Shown: positions 49,848-58,688 of the stretch, one piece after another | Numbering within the stretch: position 1 is the first letter of the stretch | How the letters are laid out: every line of letters begins with the position of its first letter | Assembly (NCBI RefSeq): GCF_000143885.2 | Contig: NC_018581.1 | Coordinates: 5,332,001 to 5,396,000 of the forward strand | Direction: 5' to 3' | Source of the DNA: Gordonia sp. KTR9 | Lineage (GTDB): Bacteria; Actinomycetota; Actinomycetes; Mycobacteriales; Mycobacteriaceae | Length of the DNA: 64,000 nt | Program-made: the position numbers and the translations under genes | Notes under the pieces: model-generated | The model's database searches: none | The model's input: the letters and a program-made list of their open reading frames with translations, nothing else | Told to the model about the DNA's origin: nothing

Positions 49848-50240
49848 ATGACCGATACCGGTGGACAGTCCGTCGAGCTCGCGATCAGCGCACCACATCG
49901 CGAACTGCTCGATCAGGTGCTCGACAAATGGTCGTTGGCGGTCTTGAACGAACTCTGCGAGCAACCCTGCCGCTTCAACGGTTTGCGGCGCGCCATCCCA
50001 ACGGTCACCCAGAAATCGCTCACCGCGACATTGCGCAAGCTCGAGCGGAACGGCATCGTCGAACGGGTACTGCTGAGCTCGCGTCCGGTTGCGGTCGAGT
50101 ACCGAATCACAGCGCTGGGCAAGACACTTCGTCCACCGATCGATGTGATCCTCGAATGGGCGAAGGCACATATGCCTGACATCGAACGTGCTCGGGCGGC
50201 ATTCGACACCGCCGAGGACGATGCAGCCGGCGGGCGCTGA
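49848..50240 (+). CDS. HxlR-family transcriptional regulator
   Basis: A 130-residue winged-helix regulator with the HxlR pattern LDKWSLAVLNELCEQPCRFNG then QKSLTATLRKLERNGIVERV and a VEYRITALGKTL wing. ATG 49848 follows AAGGAG at a slightly long spacing. It is divergent from the RidA gene and convergent with the aconitase gene. HxlR proteins often sense aldehydes, thiols or reactive species; the ligand is unknown here. Confidence 0.88.
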   Translation: MTDTGGQSVELAISAPHRELLDQVLDKWSLAVLNELCEQPCRFNGLRRAIPTVTQKSLTATLRKLERNGIVERVLLSSRPVAVEYRITALGKTLRPPIDVILEWAKAHMPDIERARAAFDTAEDDAAGGR

Positions 50241-50339
50241 CTCATGCTTGCCACCGCGCACTGTGCGCGCAAGCGAGCCCGAAGCTGGGTGGTTCCGAGC
50301 GAACCGCGGCATCCACGAGCGTCCCCGGTTCGTAGTCCG

Positions 50340-52937
50340 TCATCTCCCGAGTTGCTCGTCCAGAATGCTGGGGATGACACCGCCCCGTCGAAGAAGTCGG
50401 CGGTCCAGGTCGGTCTCTACGGCGACCTGAGCGTCGAAGCGCACTTCGGTCCCGTCGACCCGCCGGACCACGACCGCCACCGTCCCGCGGTCGACGGCGT
50501 CGGCGGTGCCGACGATGTGCAGCAGGTCTCCCGGCCGCAGGTCCTGCAGCCCGCCGTCGACATCGGCGGGAATGAGCAACGGCAGGACGCCCACCCCGAT
50601 CAGGTTGGACCGGTGGATACGTTCGAAACTGCGCGCGAGCACCGCCCGCACTCCGAGTAGACGCACCAGCTTTGCCGCCCAGTCGCGCGAGCTGCCCATT
50701 CCGTACCGTTCACCGGCCACGATCACCACCGCGTCGCCGTCGTCGGCATACCGCCGGGCGGCGTCCGGGAGGGACAAGACCGTGCCGGTGGGTGCATGTA
50801 CGGTCTGCGCGGGTCCTGCGTGCGGGGCGAGTGCGTTGTGGACGTTCTTGTTCTGGAAACCGCCCCGCAGCATGGCTTCCCAGTTGCCGCGCCGAGACGC
50901 GTAGACATTGAGGTCGCCCGAGGCCTCACCCCGCTCCACGAGGTATCGACCGGTCGGACTGTCGACGTGGATGGCCCCGGCCGGCGAGATGTGGTCGGTG
51001 GTGATGTCATCGGCGAGGACGAGCAGCGGGTGGGCGTGGTAATCGCCCAGCATGCTGTGCGCGAAGTCGTCATCGGCGAAGGGCGGACGTCGCAGCGCCG
51101 TCGACGACGGATCCCACGGAAACAGCGGCCCATCCGGCACATCGAGTGCGTCCCACGCCGGATTGCGGGACGCCGCTGCGAAGTCGTCGACGACATCGCG
51201 CGGCCGTCGCGCCGCATCCGTGAGGGCATTGATCTCCTCCGGGGCGGGCCACAGGTCGGCGAGCATCACGTCCCGTCCGTCGGCGTCGATGCCGATCGGT
51301 TCGGACATGGGGTCGATGCCCGCATCACCCGCGAGCGCGAAGACGATCACCATCGGCGGTGACATCAGCAGGCCCAGTTCGAGGTCCGGGTGGACGCGCC
51401 CGGGGAAGTTGCGATTGCCGCTGAGGACCGCCACCGGCTTCCGCGTGCGCGCCGCAGCCACCGCGATGATCTCCGCCGGCAGCGGACCCGAGTTGCCGAT
51501 ACAAGTGGCACAACCGAATCCGACGATATCGAACCCGACCGCGGACAGGTCGTCGACCAGACCGGCTCGCTCCAGTACGCCGGCGGCAGAGGGCGAACCC
51601 GGCGCGAGGGAGGTCTTCACATACGGCGGCACCTGCATCCCCCGCTCCCGCGCGCGGCGGGCAACCAGGCCGGCGGCGATCAGGAGGCGTGGGTCAGAGG
51701 TGTTGGTACAGCTCGTGATCGACGCGATGGCGACGGGGAAGGCAGGCATCTCGGTCTCGTCATCACACCGAGGTGGTCCCTCGGCGCGAAAGGTCGCCGG
51801 GAGGTCGGTCACCGGCACCAGATCCTGCGGACGGCGCGGACCGGCCACGGAAGGAACCACCGCGTCCAGGTCGATGTCGATCGTGCGCGTGAAGCGCGGT
51901 GCGGCGTCGGGATCGAACCACAGGCCGAGACGACGTGTCACCGACTCGACGAGATCACAGTGCTCTGTCGAACGCCCGGTGTCGGCAAGGTATTCGACGG
52001 TCCGCGCGTCGACGGGGAAGAACCCGGTGGTGGCACCGTATTCCGGGGCCATGTTGGCGATCACGGCCCGCTCACCCACCGACAGTCCCGATACGCCCGG
52101 TCCGAAGAACTCGACGAACTCGCCCGTGACCCCGATCTCGCGCAGACGGTGGGTGACCACCAGCGCGAGGTCCGTGGCCATCACGCCCGCGGAGAGCGTC
52201 CCGGTGAGGCGCACTCCGACCACCTCCGGGATTCGAAGTGTGGTCGGCATGCCGAACATCACCGTTTCAGCTTCCAAACCACCTATACCCCAGCCCAATA
52301 CACCGAGTCCGTTGATCATGGGCGTATGGCTGTCGGTGCCGAGCATCATGTCGGGTACCGCGTGGTCGACGCCGTCGATCGCCTCCACCGTCACCACGGT
52401 GGCGAGCTGTTCGAGGTTGATCGTGTGCATGATCCCGGTGCCCGGCGGGTTGATGTGCACGGTGTCCATGGTCTTCGACGCCCACGACAGAAAGCGGTAC
52501 CGCTCCGCGTTGCGACGCATGTCATGGGCCAGGTTGATGACAGCGGCATCGCGGCGCGCGAACGACTCGACCGCGAGGGAATGGTCCACCGAGACCTCCA
52601 CCGGTAGGCGCGGACTCAACGCCGTCGGGTCCCCACCTCGAGCGGCAACCGCGTCACGCATGGCGGCGATGTCGACCAGGGCGGGCGTGCTGGTCGTGTC
52701 GTGCATCAACAACCGACCTGGTACATAAGGGATCTCGGCCTCACTCGTGCCGGTACGAAGCCACCGGGTCATGTCGTCCAGGGCCCGATCCCGCGTCTCG
52801 GCGTCGGCATGGCGACTCACGTTCTCGGCGAGCAGACGAATGACTGTGGGCCACTGCCGGTACACGTCGGCTCCGACCCGTCGCGCGACGTCGACCACCG
52901 GCAAATCGGATCGCCCGTGGTACTCAGTTCTGCTCAT
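50340..52937 (-). CDS. Aconitase-family hydratase (AcnA-like)
   Basis: An 865-residue aconitase superfamily enzyme. The 4Fe-4S ligands are in SITSCTNTSDP (one Cys) and GFGCATCIGNSGPL (two Cys); the active-site GSSRDWAAK loop and RIHRSNLIGVGVLP are present in the swivel domain, and SVDHSL is near the start. It is slightly shorter than housekeeping AcnA (about 930). Context (GntR regulator, Tct transporter, RraA-family aldolase) suggests a dedicated catabolic role on an imported tricarboxylate; a second citric-acid-cycle aconitase cannot be excluded. A GntR operator is 13 bp before the start. Confidence 0.88.
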   Translation of the reverse strand: MSRTEYHGRSDLPVVDVARRVGADVYRQWPTVIRLLAENVSRHADAETRDRALDDMTRWLRTGTSEAEIPYVPGRLLMHDTTSTPALVDIAAMRDAVAARGGDPTALSPRLPVEVSVDHSLAVESFARRDAAVINLAHDMRRNAERYRFLSWASKTMDTVHINPPGTGIMHTINLEQLATVVTVEAIDGVDHAVPDMMLGTDSHTPMINGLGVLGWGIGGLEAETVMFGMPTTLRIPEVVGVRLTGTLSAGVMATDLALVVTHRLREIGVTGEFVEFFGPGVSGLSVGERAVIANMAPEYGATTGFFPVDARTVEYLADTGRSTEHCDLVESVTRRLGLWFDPDAAPRFTRTIDIDLDAVVPSVAGPRRPQDLVPVTDLPATFRAEGPPRCDDETEMPAFPVAIASITSCTNTSDPRLLIAAGLVARRARERGMQVPPYVKTSLAPGSPSAAGVLERAGLVDDLSAVGFDIVGFGCATCIGNSGPLPAEIIAVAAARTRKPVAVLSGNRNFPGRVHPDLELGLLMSPPMVIVFALAGDAGIDPMSEPIGIDADGRDVMLADLWPAPEEINALTDAARRPRDVVDDFAAASRNPAWDALDVPDGPLFPWDPSSTALRRPPFADDDFAHSMLGDYHAHPLLVLADDITTDHISPAGAIHVDSPTGRYLVERGEASGDLNVYASRRGNWEAMLRGGFQNKNVHNALAPHAGPAQTVHAPTGTVLSLPDAARRYADDGDAVVIVAGERYGMGSSRDWAAKLVRLLGVRAVLARSFERIHRSNLIGVGVLPLLIPADVDGGLQDLRPGDLLHIVGTADAVDRGTVAVVVRRVDGTEVRFDAQVAVETDLDRRLLRRGGVIPSILDEQLGR

Positions 52938-52949
52938 GCCCCCATCATA

Positions 52950-52966
52950 GGTTATAACCTATAACT
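52950..52966. promoter_or_regulatory. GntR operator, copy 1
   Basis: GGTTATAACCTATAACT fits GGTTATA-N3-TATAACC with one mismatch at the last base. It lies between the divergent aconitase and GntR genes. A perfect copy is before tctC (53771-53787). Confidence 0.75.
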
Positions 52967-53043
52967 TGCACCACCGATGCTATCATCTCGGAGTCCGCTC
53001 GCGCCGGATCTCGACGCCCATGACCACTGCCGGGAGGCCCGCC

Positions 53044-53724
53044 ATGACGACACCGGGCGGGATGTTCACCAAGAATGATTACGCATACGCAGAACTCCAG
53101 CGACGAATCCTGACCGGCGTACTGCCGGCCGGCGCGGTGATCCCCCAGGCCAAGCTCGCCGCCGAGATCGGTGTCAGCACCACACCTCTCCGCGAGGCGA
53201 TCCGCCGGCTGTCCGCCGAGGGCATGGTCGAGCTCGAGGCCCACCGAGACGCCCGGGTGACCCCGGTGTCCGCCGACGAGGCGCGTCACCTGTACCAGGT
53301 GCGCGAGAACCTCGACCCGCTCGCGGCGGCGCTGGCCGCGCGAACCCGCACATCCTCCGACATCGCGGCCATCAGCGACGCCTTCGACCGCCTGTCGCCC
53401 ATCGCCAGCGCATCCGATCTCGATGCCCTTGTCCGCCACCGGGAGTTTCACCGCACCGTGTATCGCGCGTCGGGTAATCCCGTCCTGATCGACATCCTCG
53501 AACGACTCTGGGACAAGGCGGACCGCTACCGCGTCATCGGCCTCTCCCACCGAGGCGACTCACCCGCCGACCGGTCGCGGGTCACCGCCGAGCACCGGGC
53601 GATCATGGAGGCCGTCGCCGACGGCGACGCCGGTCGAGCGGATGCGGTGATGCGCGAGCACATCGGCAACAGCCTGGGCCGTCGCGCGATCGATGCGCTC
53701 GGCGAGGATTCCGCAACCGCCTGA
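53044..53724 (+). CDS. GntR/FadR-family regulator (FCD domain)
   Basis: A 226-residue regulator with an N-terminal winged helix (YAELQRRILTGVLPAGAVIP, LAAEIGVSTTPLREAIRRLS, GMVELEAHRDARVTPVS) and an FCD ligand domain (RENLDPLAAALAARTR, HREFHRTVYRASGNPVLID, EHRAIMEAVADGDAGRADA). The His/Asp pattern fits metal-assisted binding of a carboxylate. ATG 53044 has GGGAGG; ATG 53020 is a weaker alternative. The operators at 52950 and 53771 indicate control of the aconitase, itself and the Tct operon. Confidence 0.9.
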   Translation: MTTPGGMFTKNDYAYAELQRRILTGVLPAGAVIPQAKLAAEIGVSTTPLREAIRRLSAEGMVELEAHRDARVTPVSADEARHLYQVRENLDPLAAALAARTRTSSDIAAISDAFDRLSPIASASDLDALVRHREFHRTVYRASGNPVLIDILERLWDKADRYRVIGLSHRGDSPADRSRVTAEHRAIMEAVADGDAGRADAVMREHIGNSLGRRAIDALGEDSATA

Positions 53725-53770
53725 CAGCCACATCAGCGTTTTGTGCGATGTGGCCCGCGTCACGGTCATA

Positions 53771-53787
53771 GGTTATAATCTATAACC
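53771..53787. promoter_or_regulatory. GntR operator, copy 2, before tctC
   Basis: GGTTATAATCTATAACC is a perfect GGTTATA-N3-TATAACC inverted repeat, 190 bp before the tctC start and 47 bp after the gntR stop. It is the same motif as copy 1. Confidence 0.78.
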
Positions 53788-53977
53788 AGCACTCGCCTGA
53801 CCGCGCAAAAAGCGCAAAACGATACTTATGCGCCTAAGCGTGATCGTGATGCCGGTTACACGAACACTCCTGATGTGACCACCGACGTGATTGTCCTCAC
53901 ATCCGATCCAGAAGCGAGAAGACGATGTTGGTAGCACTCGGCCTCGGCGACCGACCCCGAATGGAAACGAGGAACGC

Positions 53978-55024
53978 ATGACCTCACCACCTCCCCGTGC
54001 CGACGAACCGGCCGAGACCCCACCGGCAGCCTCCACCCCGAGGCGTCTGCCCACGTTCGTCAAGGCACTCGGCGCTTTGGTGGCTGCGGCGATCATCGCC
54101 GTCGGTGTCATCGACGCGGCCGGGAGTGAGGGCGGCGCGGACGCTCGGTCGCAACTGACCCTGATCGCGCCCGCCGCCGCCGGCGGAGGTTGGGACGGCG
54201 CGGCGCGTGAGATGCAGCAGGCGATGCGAGCGCAGAACATCGTCAACAACTCGCAGGTCGTCAACATCCCCGGCGCCGGGGGCACCATCGGACTCAGCCA
54301 GTTCGCCGGCATGACGGGCGACGCCACCACGATCATGGTCATGGGCATCACGATGCTGGGCGCGATCAACATCAACGGATCCGACGTGGATCTCGGTGAC
54401 GTCACCCCCATCGCGCGCCTTGCCGATGACTACGACGTGGTCGTCGTACCGGACGATTCCCCGATCACGACCATCGACGAGCTGATGGCCGCGTGGAAGA
54501 AGGACCCGAAGGGATTCACCTTCGGTGGCGGGTCGCTGGGCAGCGTGGATCAGATGATCATCAGCCAGATGGCTCGCGAAAACGGCGTCGACCCTGCCGC
54601 GGTCAACTACATCGCGTACTCCGGCGGCGGCGAACTGGCGACCTCGCTCATGTCGGGGACGATCAAGGCATCGGTCAGCGGCTACGAGGACTTCGTCGAC
54701 CAGATCGCCGCCGGAAATCTACGCGCGCTGGCGATCTCGGCCCCCGATCCGGTTCCGGCCATCGATCTGCCGACGCTGTCGGAGTTGGGTTTCGACGTCA
54801 CCCTCACCAATTGGCGCGGCGTGGTCGCACCGCCGGGGATCACCGACGACGAGCGGACCGAACTCGAGGCGATCGTCACCGAGGTCGTCGAGTCACCGGA
54901 GTGGCGCGACGCGCTGCAGCGCAACAACTGGTCCGACACGTTCACGCCCGGCAACGGATTCACCCAGGTCATCGACCAGCAATCGGAGTTCGTCCGCGGC
55001 ATCTGGGCCGATCTCGGGTACTGA
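53978..55024 (+). CDS. TctC-type tricarboxylate-binding protein
   Basis: A 348-residue periplasmic-type binding protein of the tripartite tricarboxylate transporter (TTT). After a Pro-rich N-terminus there is one membrane anchor (FVKALGALVAAAIIAVGVID) with no lipobox. The body shows IAPAAAGGGWDGAAREMQ, NIPGAGGTIGLSQFAG, FTFGGGSLGSVDQM and TLSELGFDVTLTNWRGVVAPPG, the TctC pattern. ATG 53978 follows GAGGAACGC. It is the first gene of a tctC-uspA-tctB-tctA-rraA operon. Confidence 0.88.
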   Translation: MTSPPPRADEPAETPPAASTPRRLPTFVKALGALVAAAIIAVGVIDAAGSEGGADARSQLTLIAPAAAGGGWDGAAREMQQAMRAQNIVNNSQVVNIPGAGGTIGLSQFAGMTGDATTIMVMGITMLGAININGSDVDLGDVTPIARLADDYDVVVVPDDSPITTIDELMAAWKKDPKGFTFGGGSLGSVDQMIISQMARENGVDPAAVNYIAYSGGGELATSLMSGTIKASVSGYEDFVDQIAAGNLRALAISAPDPVPAIDLPTLSELGFDVTLTNWRGVVAPPGITDDERTELEAIVTEVVESPEWRDALQRNNWSDTFTPGNGFTQVIDQQSEFVRGIWADLGY

Positions 55025-55082
55025 CCCTCGAACCCGGCCCGGACCGCATCACCCCTGCCCCACACGACATCACGGAGACCCC

Positions 55083-55481
55083 ATGACCATCCTTGTCGCC
55101 TTCGCCCATACCCCCGAAGGTCGAGCTGCGCTCGAGCACGGCCGGCGCCTCGCGAACAGCGAGAACACTCCACTCATCGTCTTCGACATGGACACCGCTG
55201 CTGTCGAGGACGACGGCGGCATCACCGAACCCGACTTCGCGCGTGCCGGAAACGCGGTCGACGGCAACGCGATTCGTTGGCTCGGCCATCGTCGCGAGGA
55301 CTCCGACCCGGCCGCCGAACTCATCGACGTCTCCGAGGAGTTGTCCGCCGATCTCATCGTCGTCGGCCTGCGCCGACGGTCGCGCGTCGGGAAGCTTCTG
55401 CTCGGTTCGAATGCCCAACGCATCCTCATCGATGCCGAGGTCCCGGTACTGGCAGTGAAGGCGGCCCATCATGACGACTGA
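55083..55481 (+). CDS. Universal stress protein (UspA family) within the Tct operon
   Basis: A 132-residue UspA-fold protein: ILVAFAHTPEGRAALEHGRRL at the start, LSADLIVVGLRRRSRVGKLLLGS (nucleotide-binding G-x2-G-x9-G-S type loop) and NAQRILIDAEVPVLAVK at the end. Usp genes do occur inside TTT operons and may tune the transporter, but this is not proven. It begins 59 bp after tctC and its end overlaps tctB by 11 bp. Confidence 0.85.
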   Translation: MTILVAFAHTPEGRAALEHGRRLANSENTPLIVFDMDTAAVEDDGGITEPDFARAGNAVDGNAIRWLGHRREDSDPAAELIDVSEELSADLIVVGLRRRSRVGKLLLGSNAQRILIDAEVPVLAVKAAHHDD

Positions 55482-56034
55482 CAACGCGGCGGCCCAGCCC
55501 GCCGGCACGCCGCTCGACGACCGGCCGGACCGCGCACGCCGACCGCTCACCGGACGAAGCGGCCTGGTCGTCGCAGGAATGATGCTCGCGCTTGCCGTCT
55601 ACCTGACCGCCGGCATCATCGGGATGGACATCCCAGGCAGCGCAGCAACTCCCGGACCGGCATTCTTCCCGATCATCTTGACGATCTGCGCCTACCTCAT
55701 CGCCGGTCTCCTGACCGTCCAGACGCTACGTCACCCGGACGAGCCCGATCCCGACATCGTGCCGCCGGCGACCGGGCAGTGGCGCACGCAGAGTGACTGG
55801 CGTGCAATGGGTCTCGTCCTGGGCGGGCTGATCGCCTTCACCGTGCTGCTGATCCCCCTGGGTTGGATCCTGTCGGCCGCACTGCTGTTCTGGATCGTCG
55901 CCCACGCCATGGGTTCCACCCGCCCGGTTCTCGACATCGCGGTGTCCCTCGTCGTCTCCTGCGCGGTGCAGGCGTTCTTCTCGGCGGGTCTGGGACTGAA
56001 TCTGCCCGCCGGCATCCTGGGAGGACTGTTCTGA
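55471..56034 (+). CDS. TctB-type small permease subunit
   Basis: A 187-residue membrane protein with four hydrophobic segments and the TctB features GSAATPGPAFFPIILTICAY near helix 2 and LNLPAGILGGLF at the end. It forms the permease with TctA. It overlaps uspA upstream and tctA downstream (TGATG). Confidence 0.86.
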   Translation: MTTDNAAAQPAGTPLDDRPDRARRPLTGRSGLVVAGMMLALAVYLTAGIIGMDIPGSAATPGPAFFPIILTICAYLIAGLLTVQTLRHPDEPDPDIVPPATGQWRTQSDWRAMGLVLGGLIAFTVLLIPLGWILSAALLFWIVAHAMGSTRPVLDIAVSLVVSCAVQAFFSAGLGLNLPAGILGGLF

Positions 56035-57539
56035 TGGACAACATCTCGCTCCTGTTGGAGGGGTTCTCCCAGGCGCTCACCCCGATGAACCTGCTCTGGG
56101 TCTTCATCGGCGCGCTGCTCGGCACCGCGGTGGGGGTGCTCCCCGGTCTCGGTTCGGCGATGGCCGTCGCGCTGTTGCTACCGGTGACCTTCACGCTCGA
56201 CCCCACTGCCGCGTTCATCATGTTCGCCGGCGTGTACTTCGGCGGCCTGTTCGGCGACTCGACCATGGGCATCCTGATGAACACGCCCGGGGGGTCCACG
56301 GCTATCGCGACATCATTCGAAGGTCACCGGATGGCCAAGCGCGGGAGGGCCGCGCAGGCGCTGGCCACGGCCGCCATCGGCGCCTTCATCGGCGGCATGA
56401 TCGCGACGACCATCGTCGTGTTCTTCGCGCCCAAGCTCGCCGACCTCGCGATCCAGTTCGGTCCCGCCGAGTACTTCGCACTCGCCGTCTTCGCCTTCAT
56501 CGCGATCGCGTCGGTGGTCTCCGACTCCGTCATCAAGGGCCTGACCGGGCTGCTCATCGGCTTGATCCTCGCGGTCATCGGGATCGACGGGATCTCGGGC
56601 ACCCAGCGCTTCACCATGGGCGCACCCGAGTTGTTCGACGGCATCAGCATCATCGTGATCACCGTCGGCACCCTGGCCCTGGGCGAGGTCATCTACGTCG
56701 CGTCTCGCATCCATCGCACGCGTGCCCCGGATACGGACGCCGTCATCGGGCGGCCCTTCCTCAAGCGCGCCGAGTTCCGTGAGGCGCTCCCGGCGTGGTT
56801 GCGCGGCACGGGTTTCGGTGTTCCTTTCGGCGTCATCCCGGTCGGTGGCGCGGAGGTGCCCACGTTCCTCGCCTACGGGACCGAGCGGCGTCTCGACCGC
56901 AAGCGCCCCGACCCCCAGTTCGGACAGGGCGCCATCCGCGGCGTCGCCGGACCGGAGGCGGCGGGCAACGCGACGTCGGGCACCGCGATGGGGGCCTTGC
57001 TCGCGATGGGCCTGCCCACTTCCGCCACCGCGGCGATCATGCTGGCCGCGTTCCAGCAGTACGGTCTGCAGCCCGGCCCCCTGCTCTTCGAACGCAACGC
57101 CGATCTCGTCTGGACGCTCATCGCCAGCCTGTTCATCGGACTGGTCATGCTGCTGATCCTCAACATGCCGTTCGCGGCCATCTGGGCGAAGTTGCTGTTG
57201 ATCCCCAGGCACTACCTCTACGCGGGTATCGCGGTGTTCTGTGTCCTCGGCGTGTACGCCACATCGGCCGCGATCACCGATCTCATCCTGGTCATCGCTA
57301 TCGCCTTCGTCGGATATCTACTGCGCCGCTACGGGTTCCCGCTCGCTCCGGTCATGATCGGCGTCGTCCTCGGCCCCCTCGCCGAGACCAGCCTGCGCAA
57401 CGCGATGATGTCGAGCGGCGGTGATCCGAGCGTACTGATCGGCAGCGCGATCACGTGGGTCCTCTACGGCGTTCTCGCCGTCGTGGTCCTGTTCACCGCG
57501 TTCCGCCGCCTACGGATGCGTACGCGCCAGGACACGTGA
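56034..57539 (+). CDS. TctA-type large permease subunit
   Basis: A 501-residue permease with about 12 helices. Signature regions are GTAVGVLPGLGSAMAVALLL and the second repeat GPEAAGNATSGTAMGALLAMG, plus GGLFGDSTMGILMNTPGG. It transports citrate or another tri/dicarboxylate with cation coupling. ATG overlaps the tctB stop. Confidence 0.9.
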   Translation: MDNISLLLEGFSQALTPMNLLWVFIGALLGTAVGVLPGLGSAMAVALLLPVTFTLDPTAAFIMFAGVYFGGLFGDSTMGILMNTPGGSTAIATSFEGHRMAKRGRAAQALATAAIGAFIGGMIATTIVVFFAPKLADLAIQFGPAEYFALAVFAFIAIASVVSDSVIKGLTGLLIGLILAVIGIDGISGTQRFTMGAPELFDGISIIVITVGTLALGEVIYVASRIHRTRAPDTDAVIGRPFLKRAEFREALPAWLRGTGFGVPFGVIPVGGAEVPTFLAYGTERRLDRKRPDPQFGQGAIRGVAGPEAAGNATSGTAMGALLAMGLPTSATAAIMLAAFQQYGLQPGPLLFERNADLVWTLIASLFIGLVMLLILNMPFAAIWAKLLLIPRHYLYAGIAVFCVLGVYATSAAITDLILVIAIAFVGYLLRRYGFPLAPVMIGVVLGPLAETSLRNAMMSSGGDPSVLIGSAITWVLYGVLAVVVLFTAFRRLRMRTRQDT

Positions 57540-57591
57540 TCCGACGGCAGTTCCCCCGGTTCCACCCGTTCTCACCGAAAGTCTGCAGCTG

Positions 57592-58269
57592 ATGCCCACC
57601 CGCACAACCACCGATCGCGCACTCATCCGCTCCCGGTTCCTCACCGTCGATGTCGCGAATGTCGCCGACGTCCTCGATGACCTCGGCCACCGCGATCAGG
57701 CACTCGCCACCGACGTCACGTGTGTGGCCGGGCGCGAGCGTCTGGCCGGGTGGGCGTTCACGATCTCGGGCGCGATGAGCGACACCCCGGGACGAGACCC
57801 GCTGAAAGCGCGGGCGTGCAACCAGATCGGCCCGGACGAGGTGTCCGTGTGGCAGGGGAACGGGCGCGGCGTCTGTTACTTCGGTGAACTCGTCGCGATC
57901 GGGATGATGCAGCGGGGTTCCCCCGGCGCAGTGCTCGACGGCGGTGTGCGCGACAAGAAGTGGCTGCACGAGATCGGTTTCACGACGTTCTCCCGCTATC
58001 CGGCCTCGGTCCAGACCAGCGGCCGCTGGCGCGTCAGTGCGTGGCAGACGACCGTCACCCTGCCGGGTGCGTCCGGGAAACCGGTCGTCATCGAACCCGG
58101 GGACTTCATCCTCGGCGACGACGACGGTGTCATCGTCATCCCCGGTGGGGTCGTCGACGTCGTGCTCGAGGCGGCCGAAGCCATGACCGAGAAGGAGGTC
58201 GACGTCCGTGCCGCGATCCGCAACGGCATGACCCTCGCCGACGCGATGGCGGAGTTCGGTCGAATCTGA
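57592..58269 (+). CDS. RraA-family aldolase/decarboxylase
   Basis: A 225-residue RraA-fold protein (formerly annotated as dimethylmenaquinone methyltransferase). It has VANVADVLDDLGHRDQAL at the start and the active-site motif VLDGGVRDKKWLHE with the DGGVRD core, then ADDDGVIVIP-type GDDDGVIVIPGGVVDVVLE. Family enzymes include 4-hydroxy-4-methyl-2-oxoglutarate / 4-carboxy-4-hydroxy-2-oxoadipate aldolases with oxaloacetate decarboxylase activity. Its place after TctCBA suggests cleavage of the imported acid or its hydration product to pyruvate or oxaloacetate (inference). Confidence 0.83.
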   Translation: MPTRTTTDRALIRSRFLTVDVANVADVLDDLGHRDQALATDVTCVAGRERLAGWAFTISGAMSDTPGRDPLKARACNQIGPDEVSVWQGNGRGVCYFGELVAIGMMQRGSPGAVLDGGVRDKKWLHEIGFTTFSRYPASVQTSGRWRVSAWQTTVTLPGASGKPVVIEPGDFILGDDDGVIVIPGGVVDVVLEAAEAMTEKEVDVRAAIRNGMTLADAMAEFGRI

Positions 58270-58273
58270 TCAC

Positions 58274-58330
58274 AGAGTGCGGGATACGTACCGGTTTCCG
58301 GCACGCATCCCGCACTCTGGTCAACGGACC
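58274..58330 (+). repeat. 57-bp hairpin direct repeat, right copy (terminator of the tct operon)
   Basis: A hairpin (58273-58319, stem of 23 pairs with two mismatches and a TTT loop) plus the TGGTCAACGG tail. It is 50/57 identical to the copy at 49294-49350, same orientation, and starts 5 bp after the RraA-family stop. The loop GTTTCC is shared. Confidence 0.85.
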
Positions 58331-58334
58331 CGCG

Positions 58335-58610
58335 TCAGCCGCGTGCCAGCGCCGCCCGGTACCCGAGGAAACCCAGGTAGCCGGCGAGGCCGATGAGGCC
58401 CAGCCGCCGGGTCCGCGGCGACACCAGCGCGAGGCCGATCGCGGTCTCGGAGGCACCGTTGCGGTAGGTCCAGGTGGTGGTGTCGTCAGGGAACACCGGC
58501 GCGGTGATCGGAGCGAAGACCTGCGGCGCCACGAAGTGCGCCACGCCGGTCGCGGCCAGTCCCCCGCCCAGCAGCGAGACAGCGTCCAGTGATCCCTTGC
58601 GAGTGGCCAT
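58335..58610 (-). CDS. Small DoxX-like membrane protein
   Basis: A 91-residue protein with hydrophobic segments (AVSLLGGGLAATGVAHFV; TAIGLALVSPRTRRLGLIGLAGYLGFLGY). GVAHFVAPQVFAP resembles the opening of actinobacterial DoxX-like proteins. ATG 58610 follows GAAGGGAACACTCTG. Function unknown. It lies just outside the right copy of the hairpin repeat, converging on it. Confidence 0.65.
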   Translation of the reverse strand: MATRKGSLDAVSLLGGGLAATGVAHFVAPQVFAPITAPVFPDDTTTWTYRNGASETAIGLALVSPRTRRLGLIGLAGYLGFLGYRAALARG

Positions 58611-58688
58611 CAGAGTGTTCCCTTCGTCGTCGTCGACTCTCCCGGAGATCGTAAGCGCCGGCACGTCGCGACCGGACCCCGACAGGCG

